Source: Parasphingopyxis algicola
GTDB lineage: Bacteria > Pseudomonadota > Alphaproteobacteria > Sphingomonadales > Sphingomonadaceae
Reading direction: 5' to 3'
DNA length: 64,000 nucleotides
Assembly (NCBI RefSeq): GCF_013378075.1
Contig: NZ_CP051131.1
Coordinates: forward strand, 1,798,001-1,862,000
Shown here one piece after another: positions 46,356 to 56,015 of the stretch (positions within the stretch are counted from its first letter, which is position 1; every line of letters starts with the position of its first letter). Under the pieces are notes generated by a model. It did not search any database, was not told the origin of the DNA, and saw only the letters and a program-made list of their open reading frames with translations. A program made the translations under genes and the position numbers.

Positions 46356-47555
46356 ATGCGCAGCAACTATCTCTTCACGTCGGAAAGCGTTTCCGAGGGC
46401 CATCCGGACAAGGTGTCGGATCAGATTTCCGATGCAGTTGTCGACCTTTTCCTTGCGCGCGACCCCGAGGCGCGGGTCGCCTGCGAAACGCTGACAACGA
46501 CCGACCGGATCGTGCTGGCCGGCGAAGTGCGCGGCAATGGCATGATCGATACGGACGGCAACTGGGAGCCGGGTGCGCTCGACGCGATCGAAAAGACGGC
46601 CCGCGAGACGGTGAAGCGGATCGGCTACGAGCAGGACGGCTTCCATTGGGAAACCCTCGACTATGCCTGCCATCTCCACCCGCAATCGAGCGACATCGCC
46701 CAAGGCGTGGACTCGGACGGCAACAAGGATGAAGGCGCAGGCGACCAAGGCATCATGTTCGGCTATGCCTGCGACGAGACCCCGGCGCTGATGCCCGCGA
46801 CGCTCTATTATTCGCACAAGATTCTCGAGCGGATGGCCGCCGATCGCCACAGCGGCGCCGCGCCGTTTCTCCAGCCCGACAGCAAAAGTCAGGTTTCGTT
46901 GCGCTATGAGAATGGCCGGCCGGTTGCCGCGACAGCGCTCGTCGTTTCGACACAGCACGCCGCCAGCCATTCGAACGAGGAAGGCCAGGCCGCGATTCGC
47001 GATTATGTCGTCGGCGTTTTCCACGACATCCTGCCCGACGGCTGGATCACCGACGAGACCGAGATCCACGTCAATCCGACCGGCAATTTCGAGATCGGCG
47101 GGCCGGACGGCGATGCGGGTCTGACCGGCCGCAAGATCATCGTCGACACCTATGGCGGCGCCAGCCCGCATGGCGGCGGCGCGTTCAGCGGCAAGGATCC
47201 GACCAAGGTCGATCGCTCCGCCGCCTATGTGACGCGCTATCTGGCCAAGAATGTCGTCGCCGCAGGACTCGCGAAGAAATGCACGATCCAGGTCAGCTAT
47301 GCGATCGGCGTATCCCACCCGCTCTCCTTCTATGTCGACCTGCACGGCACGGGGACGGTCGACGAGGCGGTGCTCGAAGACGTGCTGCCCAAGCTCGTTA
47401 ACCTGACGCCGCGCGGCATTCGTGAGCATCTCTCGCTGAACAGGCCGATCTACGAGCGCTCCGCCGCCTATGGTCATTTCGGCCGAGATGCCGAGGGCGA
47501 CTTCTTCACCTGGGAAAAGACCGATCTGGTCGACGCGCTGAAGGCGGCGGTCTAA
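46356..47555 (+). CDS. metK: S-adenosylmethionine synthetase
   Basis: This 399-residue enzyme condenses ATP and methionine to S-adenosylmethionine. Motifs in order are [17 protein letters not shown] near 11-27, [12 protein letters not shown] (ATP binding) and the Gly-rich [16 protein letters not shown] loop. It supplies SAM for PrmA, TrmB, MiaB and others encoded nearby. A structured leader precedes it. Confidence 0.97.
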   Translation: MRSNYLFTSESVSEGHPDKVSDQISDAVVDLFLARDPEARVACETLTTTDRIVLAGEVRGNGMIDTDGNWEPGALDAIEKTARETVKRIGYEQDGFHWETLDYACHLHPQSSDIAQGVDSDGNKDEGAGDQGIMFGYACDETPALMPATLYYSHKILERMAADRHSGAAPFLQPDSKSQVSLRYENGRPVAATALVVSTQHAASHSNEEGQAAIRDYVVGVFHDILPDGWITDETEIHVNPTGNFEIGGPDGDAGLTGRKIIVDTYGGASPHGGGAFSGKDPTKVDRSAAYVTRYLAKNVVAAGLAKKCTIQVSYAIGVSHPLSFYVDLHGTGTVDEAVLEDVLPKLVNLTPRGIREHLSLNRPIYERSAAYGHFGRDAEGDFFTWEKTDLVDALKAAV

Positions 47556-47565
47556 ACCCGCTCGC

Positions 47566-49077
47566 ATGACGGCCAATATCTACGCGCTCTTCGCGGAGAC
47601 GGCTCGACAGGCAGGTGACAAGGCACTGATTGTCGAGCGCGGCGCGACGCGTCTGCGCTATGACGAACTCGACTCCGCGACGGCGCGCTGGGCCGCTGCG
47701 CTGATGTCGACCGGTGCAAGACCGGGCGACCGGATCGTCGTGCAGGTCGAAAAATCGGTCGAGAATGTCCTGCTCTATCTGGCGAGCCTGCGCGCGGGCC
47801 TGGTCTATGTCCCGCTCAACACCGCTTACACGGCAGCCGAACTCGACGATTTCATCGGCGATGCCGAACCCGCGATCATCGTCTGCGATCCCGCGAAAGA
47901 AAGCACAGTCGCGGCGATCAGCGACAATGCGACCCAGCTGACGCTCGACGCCGATGGCACGGGCAGCCTGGCGGCGCTGACAACGGAAATCGGGGCGGAC
48001 AGCTTCAAAACCGTCGCGCGTGAGCCCGACAAGCTCGCCGCGATACTCTACACCTCCGGCACGACCGGAGTTTCCAAAGGCGCGATGCTCAGCCATGACA
48101 ATCTCGCCTCCAATGCGCTCGTGCTGAAAGACTATTGGCACTGGCAACCGGACGATGTGCTGATCCACGCCCTGCCCATCTATCATGTCCATGGCCTGTT
48201 CGTGGCGCTCCATCTCGCGCTGCTCGGCGGGTCGACGATCCGTTTTCGCCGGTCTTTCGATGCCGATGCGGTGCTGGCCGATATGCCGGAGGCGACGGTG
48301 CTGATGGGTGTGCCGACCTTCTACGTCCGGCTGGCCGATCATGACGGTCTGACCCGCGAAGCGAGCGCAAATATGCGACTCTTCATCAGCGGCTCGGCAC
48401 CGCTGCTCGAAAGCACGTTCGCCGAATTCGAGACGAAGACCGGCCATCGCATCCTCGAACGCTATGGCATGACCGAGGCCGGCATGATCACGTCCAACCC
48501 CTATGATGGGGATCGGGTTCCCGGGACGGTCGGGTTTCCGCTGCCCGGCGTCAGCGCGCGCGTCGCCGACGACACAGGTACCGAAATGGCGAGGGGCGAG
48601 CCCGGCGTGCTCGAGATCAGGGGCCCCAACCTGTTCCAAGGCTATTGGAACAAGCCGGAGAAGACGGCCGAGGAGATGCGGCCGGACGGCTATTTCATCA
48701 CCGGCGATATTGCGACGATGGATTCGGACGGCCGTGTCGCGATCGTCGGGCGGGCCAAGGATTTGATAATCGCGGGCGGCCTCAACATCTATCCGAAGGA
48801 AATCGAACTGGTGCTGGATGCGGTGCCGGGCGTTCGCGAGAGCGCCGTGATCGGCGTGCCGCATCCCGATCTCGGCGAGGCGGTTGTTGCCGTGGTCGTC
48901 CGCGATGACGACATGCTGACCGAAGAAGCCTTGCTGTCGGCAATCGCCGACGAGCTGGCGCGGTTCAAGCAACCCCGCGGCGTCCTTTTCGCGGACGCGC
49001 TCCCGCGCAACGCCATGGGCAAGGTGCAGAAGGCCAAGCTGCGCGACGACCATGCCGAGCTCTTTCAAGCCAGATGA
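47566..49077 (+). CDS. matB: Acyl-CoA synthetase, malonate-CoA ligase-like
   Basis: The 503-residue ANL-superfamily adenylate-forming enzyme shows ILYTSGTTGVSKGAMLSH near 162-179, ERYGMTEAGM, YFITGDIATMDSDGRVAIVGRAKD and the late catalytic Lys in AMGKVQKAKL. Overall style (NIYALFAETARQAGDKALIV, HALPIYHVHGLFVALH) matches MatB, which makes malonyl-CoA from malonate. Other short acids are possible, and no malonate transporter is present. It sits between metK and trmB, overlaps trmB by four bases, and looks like an insertion into that pair. Confidence 0.8.
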   Translation: MTANIYALFAETARQAGDKALIVERGATRLRYDELDSATARWAAALMSTGARPGDRIVVQVEKSVENVLLYLASLRAGLVYVPLNTAYTAAELDDFIGDAEPAIIVCDPAKESTVAAISDNATQLTLDADGTGSLAALTTEIGADSFKTVAREPDKLAAILYTSGTTGVSKGAMLSHDNLASNALVLKDYWHWQPDDVLIHALPIYHVHGLFVALHLALLGGSTIRFRRSFDADAVLADMPEATVLMGVPTFYVRLADHDGLTREASANMRLFISGSAPLLESTFAEFETKTGHRILERYGMTEAGMITSNPYDGDRVPGTVGFPLPGVSARVADDTGTEMARGEPGVLEIRGPNLFQGYWNKPEKTAEEMRPDGYFITGDIATMDSDGRVAIVGRAKDLIIAGGLNIYPKEIELVLDAVPGVRESAVIGVPHPDLGEAVVAVVVRDDDMLTEEALLSAIADELARFKQPRGVLFADALPRNAMGKVQKAKLRDDHAELFQAR

Positions 49078-49760
49078 CCGAGGATCCCGCTACTATCCGC
49101 CGCCTTTACGGCCGCTCCAAGGGGCACAAGCTGCGCGCCGGCCAACAGGCGATGCTCGACACGATGCTCCCCGACGTGTCGGTGCCCGAGAAAGGTTCGC
49201 TCGATGCCCAGCGCCTGTTCGGCGACGACCGCCCGCTCGAGTTCGAAATCGGCTTCGGATCGGGCGAGCATCTCGCCGCCCAGGCCGAAGCGCGCCCGGA
49301 CACCGGCTTCATCGGTTGCGAGCATTATGAGACGGGCGTGGTCGGGATGCTCGGCCATATCCGCGACCGGGATCTCACCAATATCCGGATCCACATGGGC
49401 GACGCGCTCGACGCGCTGGAACGCCTTCCCGACGGTTCGCTCGGTCGGCTCTATCTGCTCCATCCCGACCCTTGGCCGAAAGCGCGCCATGCCAAGCGGC
49501 GGATGGTCAATCACGGCCCGCTCGACATGATCGCGGCCAAACTCAAACCCGGCGGCGAATTCCGGCTCGGTACCGACGATCCCACCTATTGCCGCTGGTC
49601 GATGATGATCATGGGCCAGCGGGAAGATTTCGGCTGGCAGGCGCACACGCCCAATGACTTTCTCAATCGTCCGGCGGATTGGCCGGAAACGCGCTATGAG
49701 GCCAAGGCTCGCCGAAAAGGCCATGAGGTCTGGTATTTCCGCTATCGCAAGCGCCCGTGA
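49074..49760 (+). CDS. trmB: tRNA (guanine-N7-)-methyltransferase
   Basis: The 228-residue SAM-dependent enzyme forms m7G46 in tRNA. Family blocks are LEFEIGFGSGEHLAAQAEARPDTGFIGCEHYETGV, RLYLLHPDPWPKARHAKRRMV and the C-terminal TRYEAKARRKGHEVWYFRYRK. It is coupled to the upstream acyl-CoA ligase by an ATGA overlap. Confidence 0.95.
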   Translation: MTEDPATIRRLYGRSKGHKLRAGQQAMLDTMLPDVSVPEKGSLDAQRLFGDDRPLEFEIGFGSGEHLAAQAEARPDTGFIGCEHYETGVVGMLGHIRDRDLTNIRIHMGDALDALERLPDGSLGRLYLLHPDPWPKARHAKRRMVNHGPLDMIAAKLKPGGEFRLGTDDPTYCRWSMMIMGQREDFGWQAHTPNDFLNRPADWPETRYEAKARRKGHEVWYFRYRKRP

Positions 49761-49784
49761 CGGCAAGGCCGGAACAACGCGTTT

Positions 49785-49801
49785 GATAGTCCAAGACTAT
49801 C
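49785..49801. repeat. Perfect 7-bp inverted repeat GATAGTC-CAA-GACTATC
   Basis: The repeat lies 24 bases after trmB and about 90 bases before the carbonic anhydrase start. No T-run follows on the plus strand, so it is not a standard terminator of trmB. It could be an operator for the downstream gene. Confidence 0.35.
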
Positions 49802-49890
49802 GAAAAGGGGTCGAACAATCTATTCGGCGCGCGGATAAAACCATCTATGTGAACGTTCTGTTTCCATAACAATCTTCAATGGAGTTTGAG

Positions 49891-50673
49891 ATGCGAATGA
49901 CTTTTCTGCTGGCGGCCTCGGCCGTTGCCCTGGCCGCATGCGGCGGCGCCGCCGAAGATACGGCCACGACGACCGAACCCACAGGCGGCGAAGTCGAAGC
50001 GGCGTCCTGGACCTATGAGAATCCGGGCGAATGGGGCACGGTCCATGACGAATATGCGACCTGCGCGACCGGTACGGTGCAGTCGCCGATCAATCTCGTC
50101 CGCGCCGACGCGACCGACAGCGAAGATGTGTCGCTCGAGATCAACTGGGCGGAAGGCCCGATGACGATCGACGGCGTCGGCTACAATAGCAACCTCGTCG
50201 CACCGGAGGGCGGATACATCACGCTCGAAGGCGAGCGCTACGATTTCATCCAGGCGCATCTGCACATGCCAAGCGAATATACGATCGAAGGCGAGCAGCC
50301 TGCCGGCGATATCCATTTCGTCCATGCGAATGAGGCGGGCGATCTGGCGGTGATCGGCGTGTTCCTCGCCGAAGGCGAGGCCCACGAAGCGCTTGCCGCC
50401 GCGTTCGAGGAATTCAATACCGACGAAGGCACGCGGACGCTCGAAGGCATCACCTTCGATCCGAACACAGTCCTTCCGGAAACGCGCAGCTTCTTCCGCT
50501 TCCCCGGATCGCTGACGACGCCGCCGTGCAGCGAAGGCGTGCACTGGGTGTTCATGAGCGAGCCGGTCACGATTTCGGCCGAACAGATTGCCATGTACAC
50601 CGATCTTTACGGCAACACCGCGCGTCCGGTGCAGCCGACCGGCGATCGCGAGATCCTGTTCGTCGGCGGATAA
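49891..50673 (+). CDS. Alpha-class carbonic anhydrase lipoprotein
   Basis: The 260-residue protein has a lipoprotein signal ending LAACGG and an alpha carbonic anhydrase domain. Zinc histidines are in QAHLHMPSEY (about 121 and 123) and in GDIHFVH (about 140). The substrate-pocket segment SLTTPPCSEGVHW and the early WGTVHDEYATCATGTVQSPINL are also present. It would hydrate CO2 in the periplasm. The ATG at 49891 has GGAG upstream, and one four codons earlier is possible. A strong terminator follows. Confidence 0.93.
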   Translation: MRMTFLLAASAVALAACGGAAEDTATTTEPTGGEVEAASWTYENPGEWGTVHDEYATCATGTVQSPINLVRADATDSEDVSLEINWAEGPMTIDGVGYNSNLVAPEGGYITLEGERYDFIQAHLHMPSEYTIEGEQPAGDIHFVHANEAGDLAVIGVFLAEGEAHEALAAAFEEFNTDEGTRTLEGITFDPNTVLPETRSFFRFPGSLTTPPCSEGVHWVFMSEPVTISAEQIAMYTDLYGNTARPVQPTGDREILFVGG

Positions 50674-50690
50674 CCACCGAATCCATAGCG

Positions 50691-50727
50691 AAAGGGCTTC
50701 CGGTCTGCCGACCGGGAGCCCTTTTTT
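50691..50727 (+). terminator. Rho-independent terminator after the carbonic anhydrase gene
   Basis: AAGGGCT at 50692-50698 pairs with AGCCCTT at 50717-50723. The inner CCGGTC/GACCGG pairs around TGCC, and TTTTTT follows. It is the clearest terminator in the window. Confidence 0.9.
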
Positions 50728-50781
50728 GTCGGATGGCCTCCCAAGGTCTGTTAGATGCCTCTCCAACGAAGGGGAGATGGC

Positions 50782-51135
50782 GTGGCGGAACCGGTCAGCG
50801 GTGAGTGCCTGTGTGGCGCGGTGCGTTTCCGCGTCGCGCGCAAGCCGGACTATGTGAACGACTGTAATTGCAGCCTGTGCAGCAAGTTGGGCGCACTATG
50901 GGCCTATTATCCCTCATCCGAAATCGAAATTAGCGGCGAGACCAACGGTTTCGTCCGGCAGGACATGCGCGAACCGAGTTTGAGCGTCCATCATTGCCCG
51001 GCCTGCGGCGCGACGACGCACTGGATACCCTTGGGCGACGGGCCGCATTCGCGCATGGGGGTGAACGCGCGGCTGTTTGAAGACGGGGCGATGGAGGGCG
51101 TCGAAATCCGCAATCCGAACGGGCGAAGCTGGTAA
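50782..51135 (+). CDS. GFA (glutathione-dependent formaldehyde-activating-like) family protein
   Basis: The 117-residue zinc protein has the GFA cysteine pattern: GECLCGAVRF near 7-16, NCSLCSKLGALWAYY, and HHCPACGATTHW. Most family members are not true Gfa enzymes, and the function is unknown. The GTG start has GGGGAG at ideal spacing. The longer ATG frame from 50755 is less likely. It converges on the Rieske gene with 2 bases between stops. Confidence 0.82.
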   Translation: MAEPVSGECLCGAVRFRVARKPDYVNDCNCSLCSKLGALWAYYPSSEIEISGETNGFVRQDMREPSLSVHHCPACGATTHWIPLGDGPHSRMGVNARLFEDGAMEGVEIRNPNGRSW

Positions 51136-51137
51136 CG

Positions 51138-51794
51138 CTAAACGGCCCAGCCGCACGCAGCGCCGCTGATGCATTTCCCGGTCACGATATCGAACCGATA
51201 GCCGTGCCAGGGACAGGTAATCGTCCCGTCCGTATCCGGCTCGGCATCGAGCGGCAGGCCCAGATGCGGGCAATAGCGCGGAAGCTCCTCCGTTTCGCCG
51301 TTCGCAAGCTCGATCATGCGCCGTTCTCCGAGCGCCGCCGGGCCCCGTTCGACCGCTCCCGCCCGCGCGATCATCATAGCCTCGTCTTCGTCATAGAGCA
51401 TCGCGTAAAGCGCCGGATAATAGCCGGCAAATGCGTCGCGCTGGGCCGAATCGGGATCGGGCACCAGAAACGCAATGCCGACCCGGCAGCTATCGGGTCC
51501 GGTCTTCTCGGCATGCGTGACGATCCGGCCGATAAGGGCCTCGCCCGCATAGCTGTTGGTCGTCCAGCACCCCGTCTCCCGGTCGAGCTCAAGGTCGATC
51601 AGCAATTCGCCGCCCTGGGGCGTGCCGACATTGGCGCGCCAGCCGCTGGCGCGCTCCTCCACCAGAGCGATCGACGAGAAAGCATGCGCGTGGACATGGG
51701 GCAAATGTTCCCAGTCCAGCGCATTTTCGAACATCCGCTCAAGGCTCGCGCCGAAATCGCGTTGATACTCCGCTACCCTGACGAGATCGGCCAT
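51138..51794 (-). CDS. Rieske 2Fe-2S protein with an unusual C-terminal Rieske domain
   Basis: Cluster ligands are at the C-terminal end: Cys175 and His177 in YCPHLGLPL, Cys194 and His197 in CPWHGYRFD. The N-terminal ~140 residues contain ENALDWEHLPHVHAHAF (24-39), which resembles the Asp/His mononuclear-iron site of ring-hydroxylating oxygenases. In those enzymes the Rieske domain comes first, so here the order is reversed. It may be a small oxygenase-like or electron-transfer protein. Its start overlaps the stop of the upstream sugar-dehydrogenase lipoprotein by one base. Confidence 0.75.
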   Translation of the reverse strand: MADLVRVAEYQRDFGASLERMFENALDWEHLPHVHAHAFSSIALVEERASGWRANVGTPQGGELLIDLELDRETGCWTTNSYAGEALIGRIVTHAEKTGPDSCRVGIAFLVPDPDSAQRDAFAGYYPALYAMLYDEDEAMMIARAGAVERGPAALGERRMIELANGETEELPRYCPHLGLPLDAEPDTDGTITCPWHGYRFDIVTGKCISGAACGWAV

Positions 51795-52942
51795 CAGCCG
51801 CCGGGCGTGAGGCGCAGAAGCCGGCCGCCCTCGCCATCCTCGAGCAGCCAGACCGCGCCGTCCGGCCCCTGCTCGACTTCGCGCAGCCGATTGTCGAAAT
51901 CATGACGCGCGACCTCGCTGGCGGTATCGCCGTCGATCTCGACATGGACCAGTGCATTGGTCGAAAGGCCGGTGATCAGCACATCGCCCCGCCAGGCCGG
52001 GAACATGTCGCCGGTGTAGAAGATCATGCCGCCGGGTGCGATGACCGGCGTCCAGACGATCGCAGGCGTCGCGAAACTCGGATCCGTGTCATGGTCGGCG
52101 ATAGGCCGCCCGTCATAATGCTCGCCGTCCGACACGGTCGGCCAGCCATAATTGGCGCCGCGCTCGACCCGGTTGAGTTCGTCGCCGCCCGCGGGCCCAT
52201 GTTCGACATCCCAGAGCTGCCCGTCGGGCGCGAATGCGAGGCCCAGCGGATTGCGGTGGCCATAGGACCAGATCTGCGCGGTCATGCCGCCGCGATCGGC
52301 GAACGGATTGTCTTCGGGCACACTGCCATCGTCGTTGAGCCGGACGATCGTGCCCAGATTGTTCGTCATATCCTGGGCGGGCTCCAATTCCTGCCGGTCG
52401 CCCGAAGCGATAAACAGATAGCCGTCGGGGCCGAAGACGATGCGGTGGCTGTAATGGCCGCGCCGCGAGGTTTTCGGCATCTGCCGCCAGATCGTCTCGA
52501 CATCCTCGAGCCGCCCGGCATCGGCCTCATCCATCACGAGCCGCGCCCGCGCGACGACGGCACCGCGCGTATCACCCTCGCCCGCTTCGGCATAGCTGAA
52601 ATAGACGAGGCCGTTCTCGGCGAAATCGGGATGCGGCACGATGTCGCCAAGTCCGCCCTGCCCGCCATAATCGACGGCGGGAACGCCCGAAATACTCCCC
52701 AGACGCGGCGTATCGGGGGCAAAGTCCACAAAGCGAAGCGTGCCCTCCTTCTCGGTGATGAGCGCGATGCCGTTGGGCAGGAAAGTCATCGCCCAGGGCT
52801 CATCGAAGCTGCCCATCTCCTCGACCGAGAAACTCGCTTCGGAAGCCACCGCTTCGGTGTCACCGGTTTGCGCGGACACATCTTCGGACGCACTGCAGGC
52901 GGCGAGAGCGAGGACGGACAAGCTGGTCAAAAGGGTTCGCAT
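51794..52942 (-). CDS. PQQ-dependent sugar dehydrogenase lipoprotein (Asd/Gdh-B type)
   Basis: The 382-residue protein has a lipoprotein signal (LALAACSAS) and a beta-propeller of the soluble quinoprotein glucose dehydrogenase/YliI family. It is recognised by EEMGSFDEPWAMTFLPNG, LGDIVPHPDFAENGLVYFSYAE, the catalytic-His segment SRRGHYSHRIVFGPDGYLFIASGDRQ and GHRNPLGLAFAPDGQLWDVEHGPAGGDELN. It would oxidise aldoses in the periplasm. AGGAG precedes the ATG. It is coupled to the Rieske gene and differs from the other propeller protein at 42.9 kb. Confidence 0.9.
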   Translation of the reverse strand: MRTLLTSLSVLALAACSASEDVSAQTGDTEAVASEASFSVEEMGSFDEPWAMTFLPNGIALITEKEGTLRFVDFAPDTPRLGSISGVPAVDYGGQGGLGDIVPHPDFAENGLVYFSYAEAGEGDTRGAVVARARLVMDEADAGRLEDVETIWRQMPKTSRRGHYSHRIVFGPDGYLFIASGDRQELEPAQDMTNNLGTIVRLNDDGSVPEDNPFADRGGMTAQIWSYGHRNPLGLAFAPDGQLWDVEHGPAGGDELNRVERGANYGWPTVSDGEHYDGRPIADHDTDPSFATPAIVWTPVIAPGGMIFYTGDMFPAWRGDVLITGLSTNALVHVEIDGDTASEVARHDFDNRLREVEQGPDGAVWLLEDGEGGRLLRLTPGG

Positions 52943-53007
52943 GGGGGTTCTCCTAAGGGGATGAGGGCTGCTTGTTTATTACGCTTCGATCTTCTTTATG
53001 GTTTCCC

Positions 53008-53036
53008 TTGCCGGATATCAAAGCCCCGCCTATATA
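53008..53036 (+). promoter_or_regulatory. Putative sigma-70 promoter of the rimP-nusA-infB operon
   Basis: TTGCCG at 53008-53013 and TATATA at 53031-53036 are separated by 17 bases. This is the best housekeeping-type promoter in the 188-base divergent region. It predicts a leader of about 90 bases before rimP. Confidence 0.45.
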
Positions 53037-53130
53037 GCCGGTGCCTTTCTCTACATCGGTAACGTTGCAGAGGCTGGTCCGGAGGTTCCGGGCCGGCGCG
53101 GGCGAGACCTATTTATGCTATGGAGACGGC

Positions 53131-53658
53131 ATGGCGGACATCGCCGCATTGACGCAGCTGATCGAACCCGAAGTCGAGAAACTCGGCTTCGCGCTCGTGC
53201 GCGTCAAGATGATGAGCGGCGAGGACGGACCCGTCCTGCAAGTGATGGCGGAGCGCCCGGATACGCGCCAGCTCGTAATCGAGGATTGCGCGACCATTTC
53301 CCGTGCGCTCTCCGGCATGCTCGACGAAGCAGATCCGATCGCGGACGCCTATCGGCTCGAAGTTTCCTCGCCCGGTATCGATCGCCCTTTGACGCGGCTG
53401 ACCGATTTCGACGACTGGGCCGGGCATGAAGCGCGGATCAACCTGATCGACCCGGTGCTCGGCAAGAAGCAGTTCAAGGCGGTGCTCAAGGGCCGGGAAG
53501 GCGAGGCGATTTACGCCGTAATCCCGGACGAGGACGATCTGACGTTCGATTTCAAGAATATTCATTCGGCCAAGCTGATCTTGACCGACAAACTCATCGC
53601 AGAAACCGCCCCGCTTTCGACGGAAGGCGCGGAAACGATCACGGAAGAAGAAGGATAA
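53131..53658 (+). CDS. rimP: Ribosome maturation factor RimP
   Basis: The 175-residue protein has the two-domain RimP layout. ALTQLIEPEVEKLGFALVRVKM opens the N-terminal domain, AYRLEVSSPGIDRPL is the family signature near 70-84, and an Sm-like C-terminal domain follows. RimP assists 30S assembly. The ATG at 53131 has GGAG before it; an in-frame extension upstream lacks homology. nusA begins 4 bases after the stop. Confidence 0.95.
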   Translation: MADIAALTQLIEPEVEKLGFALVRVKMMSGEDGPVLQVMAERPDTRQLVIEDCATISRALSGMLDEADPIADAYRLEVSSPGIDRPLTRLTDFDDWAGHEARINLIDPVLGKKQFKAVLKGREGEAIYAVIPDEDDLTFDFKNIHSAKLILTDKLIAETAPLSTEGAETITEEEG

Positions 53659-53662
53659 CCCC

Positions 53663-55297
53663 ATGGCCTCTGCCATTTCCGCCAACAAAGCCGAACTGCT
53701 CGCCATCGCCGATGCGGTCGCGCGCGAGAAGATCATCGACAAGGCGATCGTCATCGAGGCGATGGAGGACGCGATCCAGCGCGCAGCCCGCGCCCGCTAC
53801 GGCGCGGAGAACGACATCCGGGCGAAGATCGACACCGATACCGGCGATCTCAGGCTCTGGCGCGTCGTCGAGGTCGTCGAAGAGGTCGAGGATCATTTCA
53901 AGCAGGTCGACCTGAAACAGGGTCAGAAACTGCAGGACGGCGCGAACATCGGCGATTTCATCGTCGACCCGCTGCCACCGATCGAATTCGGCCGCATCGC
54001 CGCCCAGGCGTCCAAGCAGGTGATCTTCCAGAAAGTCCGCGAGGCCGAGCGCGAACGGCAATATGAGGAATTCAAGGATCGCGCGGGCGAGATCATCACC
54101 GGCGTCGTCAAACGCGTCGAGTTCGGCCATATAGTCGTCGATCTCGGCCGCGCCGAGGGCGTGATCCGCCGCGATCAGCAAATCCCGCGCGAGATCGTGC
54201 GCGTCGGCGATCGCATCCGCTCGCTGATCCTGAAAGTCGTGCGCGAGAATCGCGGACCGCAGATTTTCCTCTCGCGTGCGCATCCCGATTTCATGCGCAA
54301 GCTGTTCGCACAGGAAGTGCCCGAGATTTACGACGGCATCATCGAGATCAAGGCCGCGGCCCGCGATCCGGGAAGCCGCGCCAAGATCGGCGTCATCAGC
54401 CATGACGGCTCGATCGATCCCGTCGGCGCCTGTGTCGGCATGAAGGGCAGCCGCGTTCAGGCGGTCGTCCAGGAAATGCATGGCGAGAAAATCGACATCA
54501 TTCCCTGGTCGGAAGATCTTGCGACCTTCGTCGTCAACGCGCTGCAGCCGGCCTCGGTCAGCCGCGTCGTGCTCGACGAGGAAGAAGAGCGGATCGAGGT
54601 CGTCGTGCCCGACGATCAGCTGTCGCTCGCCATCGGCCGCCGCGGCCAGAATGTCCGGCTTGCCTCGCAGCTCACCGGCTCGGCCATCGATATCATGACC
54701 GAGGACGAATCGAACGAGAAACGCCAGGCCGAGTTCATGCAGCGTTCGGACATGTTCCAGGCCGAACTCGATGTCGACGAAACGCTGTCGCAGCTGCTGG
54801 TCGCCGAAGGGTTCAGCGAGCTCGAGGAAGTTGCCTATGTCGATCCGGCGGAAATTGCCGCGATCGAAGGCTTGGACGAGGAGATTGCCGGCGAACTCCA
54901 GTCGCGCGCTGTCGAAGCACTCGAAAAACGCGAGGAAGCCGCCCGCAACCGCCGCAAGGAACTGGGCGTCGAGGACGATCTGGCCGAGATGCCGTATCTG
55001 ACCGAGCAGATGCTCGTCACGCTCGGCGAAGCGGGCATCAAGACGCTCGACGATCTGGCCGATCTCGCGACTGACGAACTGATCGAGAAGAAGCGAGCAG
55101 AGCCGCGCCGCCGCGATCAGGCCGCGCCCGCCCGCCCGCAGCCCAAGGGCGGCGTGCTCGGTGCATATGGGTTCACCGAGGAACAGGGCAACGAGATCAT
55201 CATGGCCGCCCGCGCGCACTGGTTCGACGATGAAGACGAACCGGCTGCCGCTGCAGACGCTTCCGAGGAGGACGCAACTGCGGATGGCGAACAATGA
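53663..55297 (+). CDS. nusA: Transcription termination/antitermination protein NusA
   Basis: The 544-residue protein has the NusA N-terminal RNA-polymerase-binding domain and an S1 domain starting near [21 protein letters not shown]. Two KH domains follow ([18 protein letters not shown] and [16 protein letters not shown]). The C-terminal acidic repeats typical of proteobacteria complete it. It controls pausing, termination and antitermination. It overlaps the ylxR gene by 14 bases. Confidence 0.97.
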   Translation: MASAISANKAELLAIADAVAREKIIDKAIVIEAMEDAIQRAARARYGAENDIRAKIDTDTGDLRLWRVVEVVEEVEDHFKQVDLKQGQKLQDGANIGDFIVDPLPPIEFGRIAAQASKQVIFQKVREAERERQYEEFKDRAGEIITGVVKRVEFGHIVVDLGRAEGVIRRDQQIPREIVRVGDRIRSLILKVVRENRGPQIFLSRAHPDFMRKLFAQEVPEIYDGIIEIKAAARDPGSRAKIGVISHDGSIDPVGACVGMKGSRVQAVVQEMHGEKIDIIPWSEDLATFVVNALQPASVSRVVLDEEEERIEVVVPDDQLSLAIGRRGQNVRLASQLTGSAIDIMTEDESNEKRQAEFMQRSDMFQAELDVDETLSQLLVAEGFSELEEVAYVDPAEIAAIEGLDEEIAGELQSRAVEALEKREEAARNRRKELGVEDDLAEMPYLTEQMLVTLGEAGIKTLDDLADLATDELIEKKRAEPRRRDQAAPARPQPKGGVLGAYGFTEEQGNEIIMAARAHWFDDEDEPAAAADASEEDATADGEQ

Positions 55298-56015
55298 GAC
55301 CGCGGACGGCCTGAAGCCGACACAGCGCCGGGCGCACGATCCTGAAAGGAAATGCATCCTTTCGGGCGAAGTCCGGCCGCGCGAAATGCTTATCCGACTG
55401 GCGCTGTCGCCGGATGGAAAAGCTTTGCCCGATGTCAGGGCCAAGGCGGCGGGCCGGGGCGCGTGGATTTCGCCCGACAAGAGCGGATTTCGGGCGGCAT
55501 TGGCGAACGGAAAGCTCAAGGGCGGCCTCGCCCGGGCCTTCAAGACCGGCGATTTCACGCTTCCGGACGATCTTCCGGATCGGATCGCAGGCGCGCTGGC
55601 CCGTAACGCGTTGGACCGGCTCGGGCTCGAGGCCCGCGGCGGCACCCTGATCACCGGGTCGGAAAAGCTCCGCGATGCGGCGCGCGCCGGCAAGGTGCAC
55701 CTTTTGCTGCACGCCGCTGATGCCGCCGAGGACGGTCGACGGAAACTGGATCAGGCATGGCGCGTCGGCATGGATGCCGAGGGCAGCGATATGAGGGGGT
55801 TGGTTATTCCCGCAGACCGCACCATATTGGGCGGGGCGCTGGGCCGGGAAAATGTCGTACATATCGCGGTTGTGGACGAACGGGCCGCAATACGTGTATC
55901 AGGCGCAATCTCGCGCTGGATGGAATTTTCTGGATCGAATGGCACGACCGGTCCCGGCGAGCGAGACTCGCGGGAACCGAACGGTAATGAGTTGGAAGAC
56001 AAAGGCTTAGAATGA
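55284..56015 (+). CDS. ylxR: YlxR-type (DUF448) RNA-binding protein with C-terminal L7Ae-like domain
   Basis: The 243-residue protein begins with a DUF448 domain, recognised by [24 protein letters not shown] and [18 protein letters not shown] region resembling the L7Ae/YlxQ fold follows ([41 protein letters not shown]). Such nucleoid- or RNA-associated proteins always sit between nusA and infB. The start overlaps nusA, and the end overlaps infB by four bases. Confidence 0.9.
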   Translation: MANNETADGLKPTQRRAHDPERKCILSGEVRPREMLIRLALSPDGKALPDVRAKAAGRGAWISPDKSGFRAALANGKLKGGLARAFKTGDFTLPDDLPDRIAGALARNALDRLGLEARGGTLITGSEKLRDAARAGKVHLLLHAADAAEDGRRKLDQAWRVGMDAEGSDMRGLVIPADRTILGGALGRENVVHIAVVDERAAIRVSGAISRWMEFSGSNGTTGPGERDSREPNGNELEDKGLE

